Of a stretch of DNA of 64,000 nt, positions 63,563-64,000 are shown one piece after another (within the stretch, counting starts at the first letter, position 1; every line of letters begins with the position of its first letter). Made by a program: the position numbers and the translations under genes. Location: contig JAIXMP010000007.1 in NCBI GenBank assembly GCA_025677815.1, positions 1,302,001 to 1,366,000 on the forward strand, read 5' to 3'. The notes under the pieces are model-generated. The model was not told the DNA's origin and did no database searches. It saw only the letters and a list, made by a program, of their open reading frames with translations. This DNA is from Phascolomyces articulosus. Taxonomy: Eukaryota; Mucoromycota; Mucoromycetes; Mucorales; Lichtheimiaceae.

Positions 63563-64000
63563 GAAACATAAAGAGAGAATGCAAAGACAGTTAAATAAAG
63601 ACACAAGAGCACCTGCAGCGGCACTTGTAACGATCCTTGTAAGCTAAATTTAATGAAACATTTACCATATTTTGAATGCTGGGATAAGCTCATTTGAATG
63701 ACCGAATCATGATTACAACCGCGTGCCATCTGGTTTGCAGTCCTCCGTGTGATGCGCCACGGTGTACCCCCGGTTTTTATATGATACGCCTTGCCCCCCT
63801 TTATTTTTCTTCCTCTTTTTAGCTTTTATTTTTCTTTTAATATTTTTAACTCATCAATTATTTTTTTTTCAAAGAATTCTCAATCTACTACTCAAAATCA
63901 AAAGCCCAATGGTGTTAGAAAGGTTTCACGTTGGAACGCGTTAATTTTTTTGGTGTGTAAAGGAACACCTGAAGAGATAACTTGAGTATAGAATATTCAA
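63563..64000. other. right edge of window, promoter side of NPR3
   Basis: Holds the promoter of the minus-strand NPR3 gene. The T-rich stretch at 63790-63880 could lead into a plus-strand gene beyond the window; no coding evidence was seen within it. Confidence 0.5.

Overview
This is a 64 kb piece of an AT-rich nuclear fungal genome. Many genes are split by short introns, with GTAAGT/GTATGT donors and TTTAG/ATAG acceptors. Long gene-poor AT-rich stretches alternate with compact gene blocks. Gene content (Arp5, an Ariadne-type RBR ligase, NPR3, RAX1, an ADP1-like ABCG protein, a NUM1/ApsA/Mcp5-type anchor), high exon numbers and several decayed transposon-like pieces suggest an early-diverging, probably mucoralean (Mucoromycota) fungus. 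The genus cannot be fixed from sequence alone. All gene models were built by hand, by joining exons whose reading phases agree across GT-AG junctions.

Layout. 1-4578: gene-poor, microsatellite-rich. 4579-6612 (+): three-RRM RNA-binding protein. 6613-11667: mostly empty, with a broken old-yellow-enzyme pseudogene on the minus strand (about 8.5-9.06 kb). 11668-13117 (+): low-complexity protein with repeated basic/aromatic motifs. 13646-23565 (-): four co-oriented genes (unknown conserved-looking protein, ARP5, WRN-type 3'-5' exonuclease, Ariadne-like E3 ligase). 23903-27461: region bounded by inverted repeats and filled with decayed coding fragments, probably a dead transposon. 27659-29959 (+): amidase-signature enzyme. 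30312-30703: a near-perfect foldback element. 32060-34628 (+): a frameshifted DHA1-type major facilitator pseudogene. 34985-37399 (-): TBC Rab-GAP. 38258-39517 (-): acyl-CoA thioesterase ending SKM. 40352-44559 (+): ADP1-like ABCG half transporter with cysteine-rich EGF-like N-terminus. 44821-45762 (-): DDP1-like Nudix enzyme. 46529-47609 (-): serine racemase family. About 48.2-48.5 kb: remnant of a LINE zinc-finger region. 49066-50680 (-): RAX1-like RGS/membrane protein. 51772-53499 (-): aldo-keto reductase ending SKL. 55903-60796 (+): cortical NUM1/ApsA/Mcp5-like protein with a C-terminal PH domain. 61271-63562 (-): GATOR1 subunit NPR3.

There are no operons; the genes are independent housekeeping and regulatory loci. 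Themes that recur are membrane traffic and cortex organisation (TBC GAP, NUM1-like, RAX1-like), chromatin/DNA maintenance (ARP5, exonuclease), nutrient and phosphate signalling (NPR3, DDP1), and two enzymes with peroxisomal C-termini. No tRNA, rRNA or CRISPR was found. The least ordinary material is the 3.56-kb decayed inverted-repeat element, the 392-bp foldback, the array of TQT-type motifs in the NUM1-like protein, and a four-fold repeated short motif in the 11.7-kb low-complexity protein.
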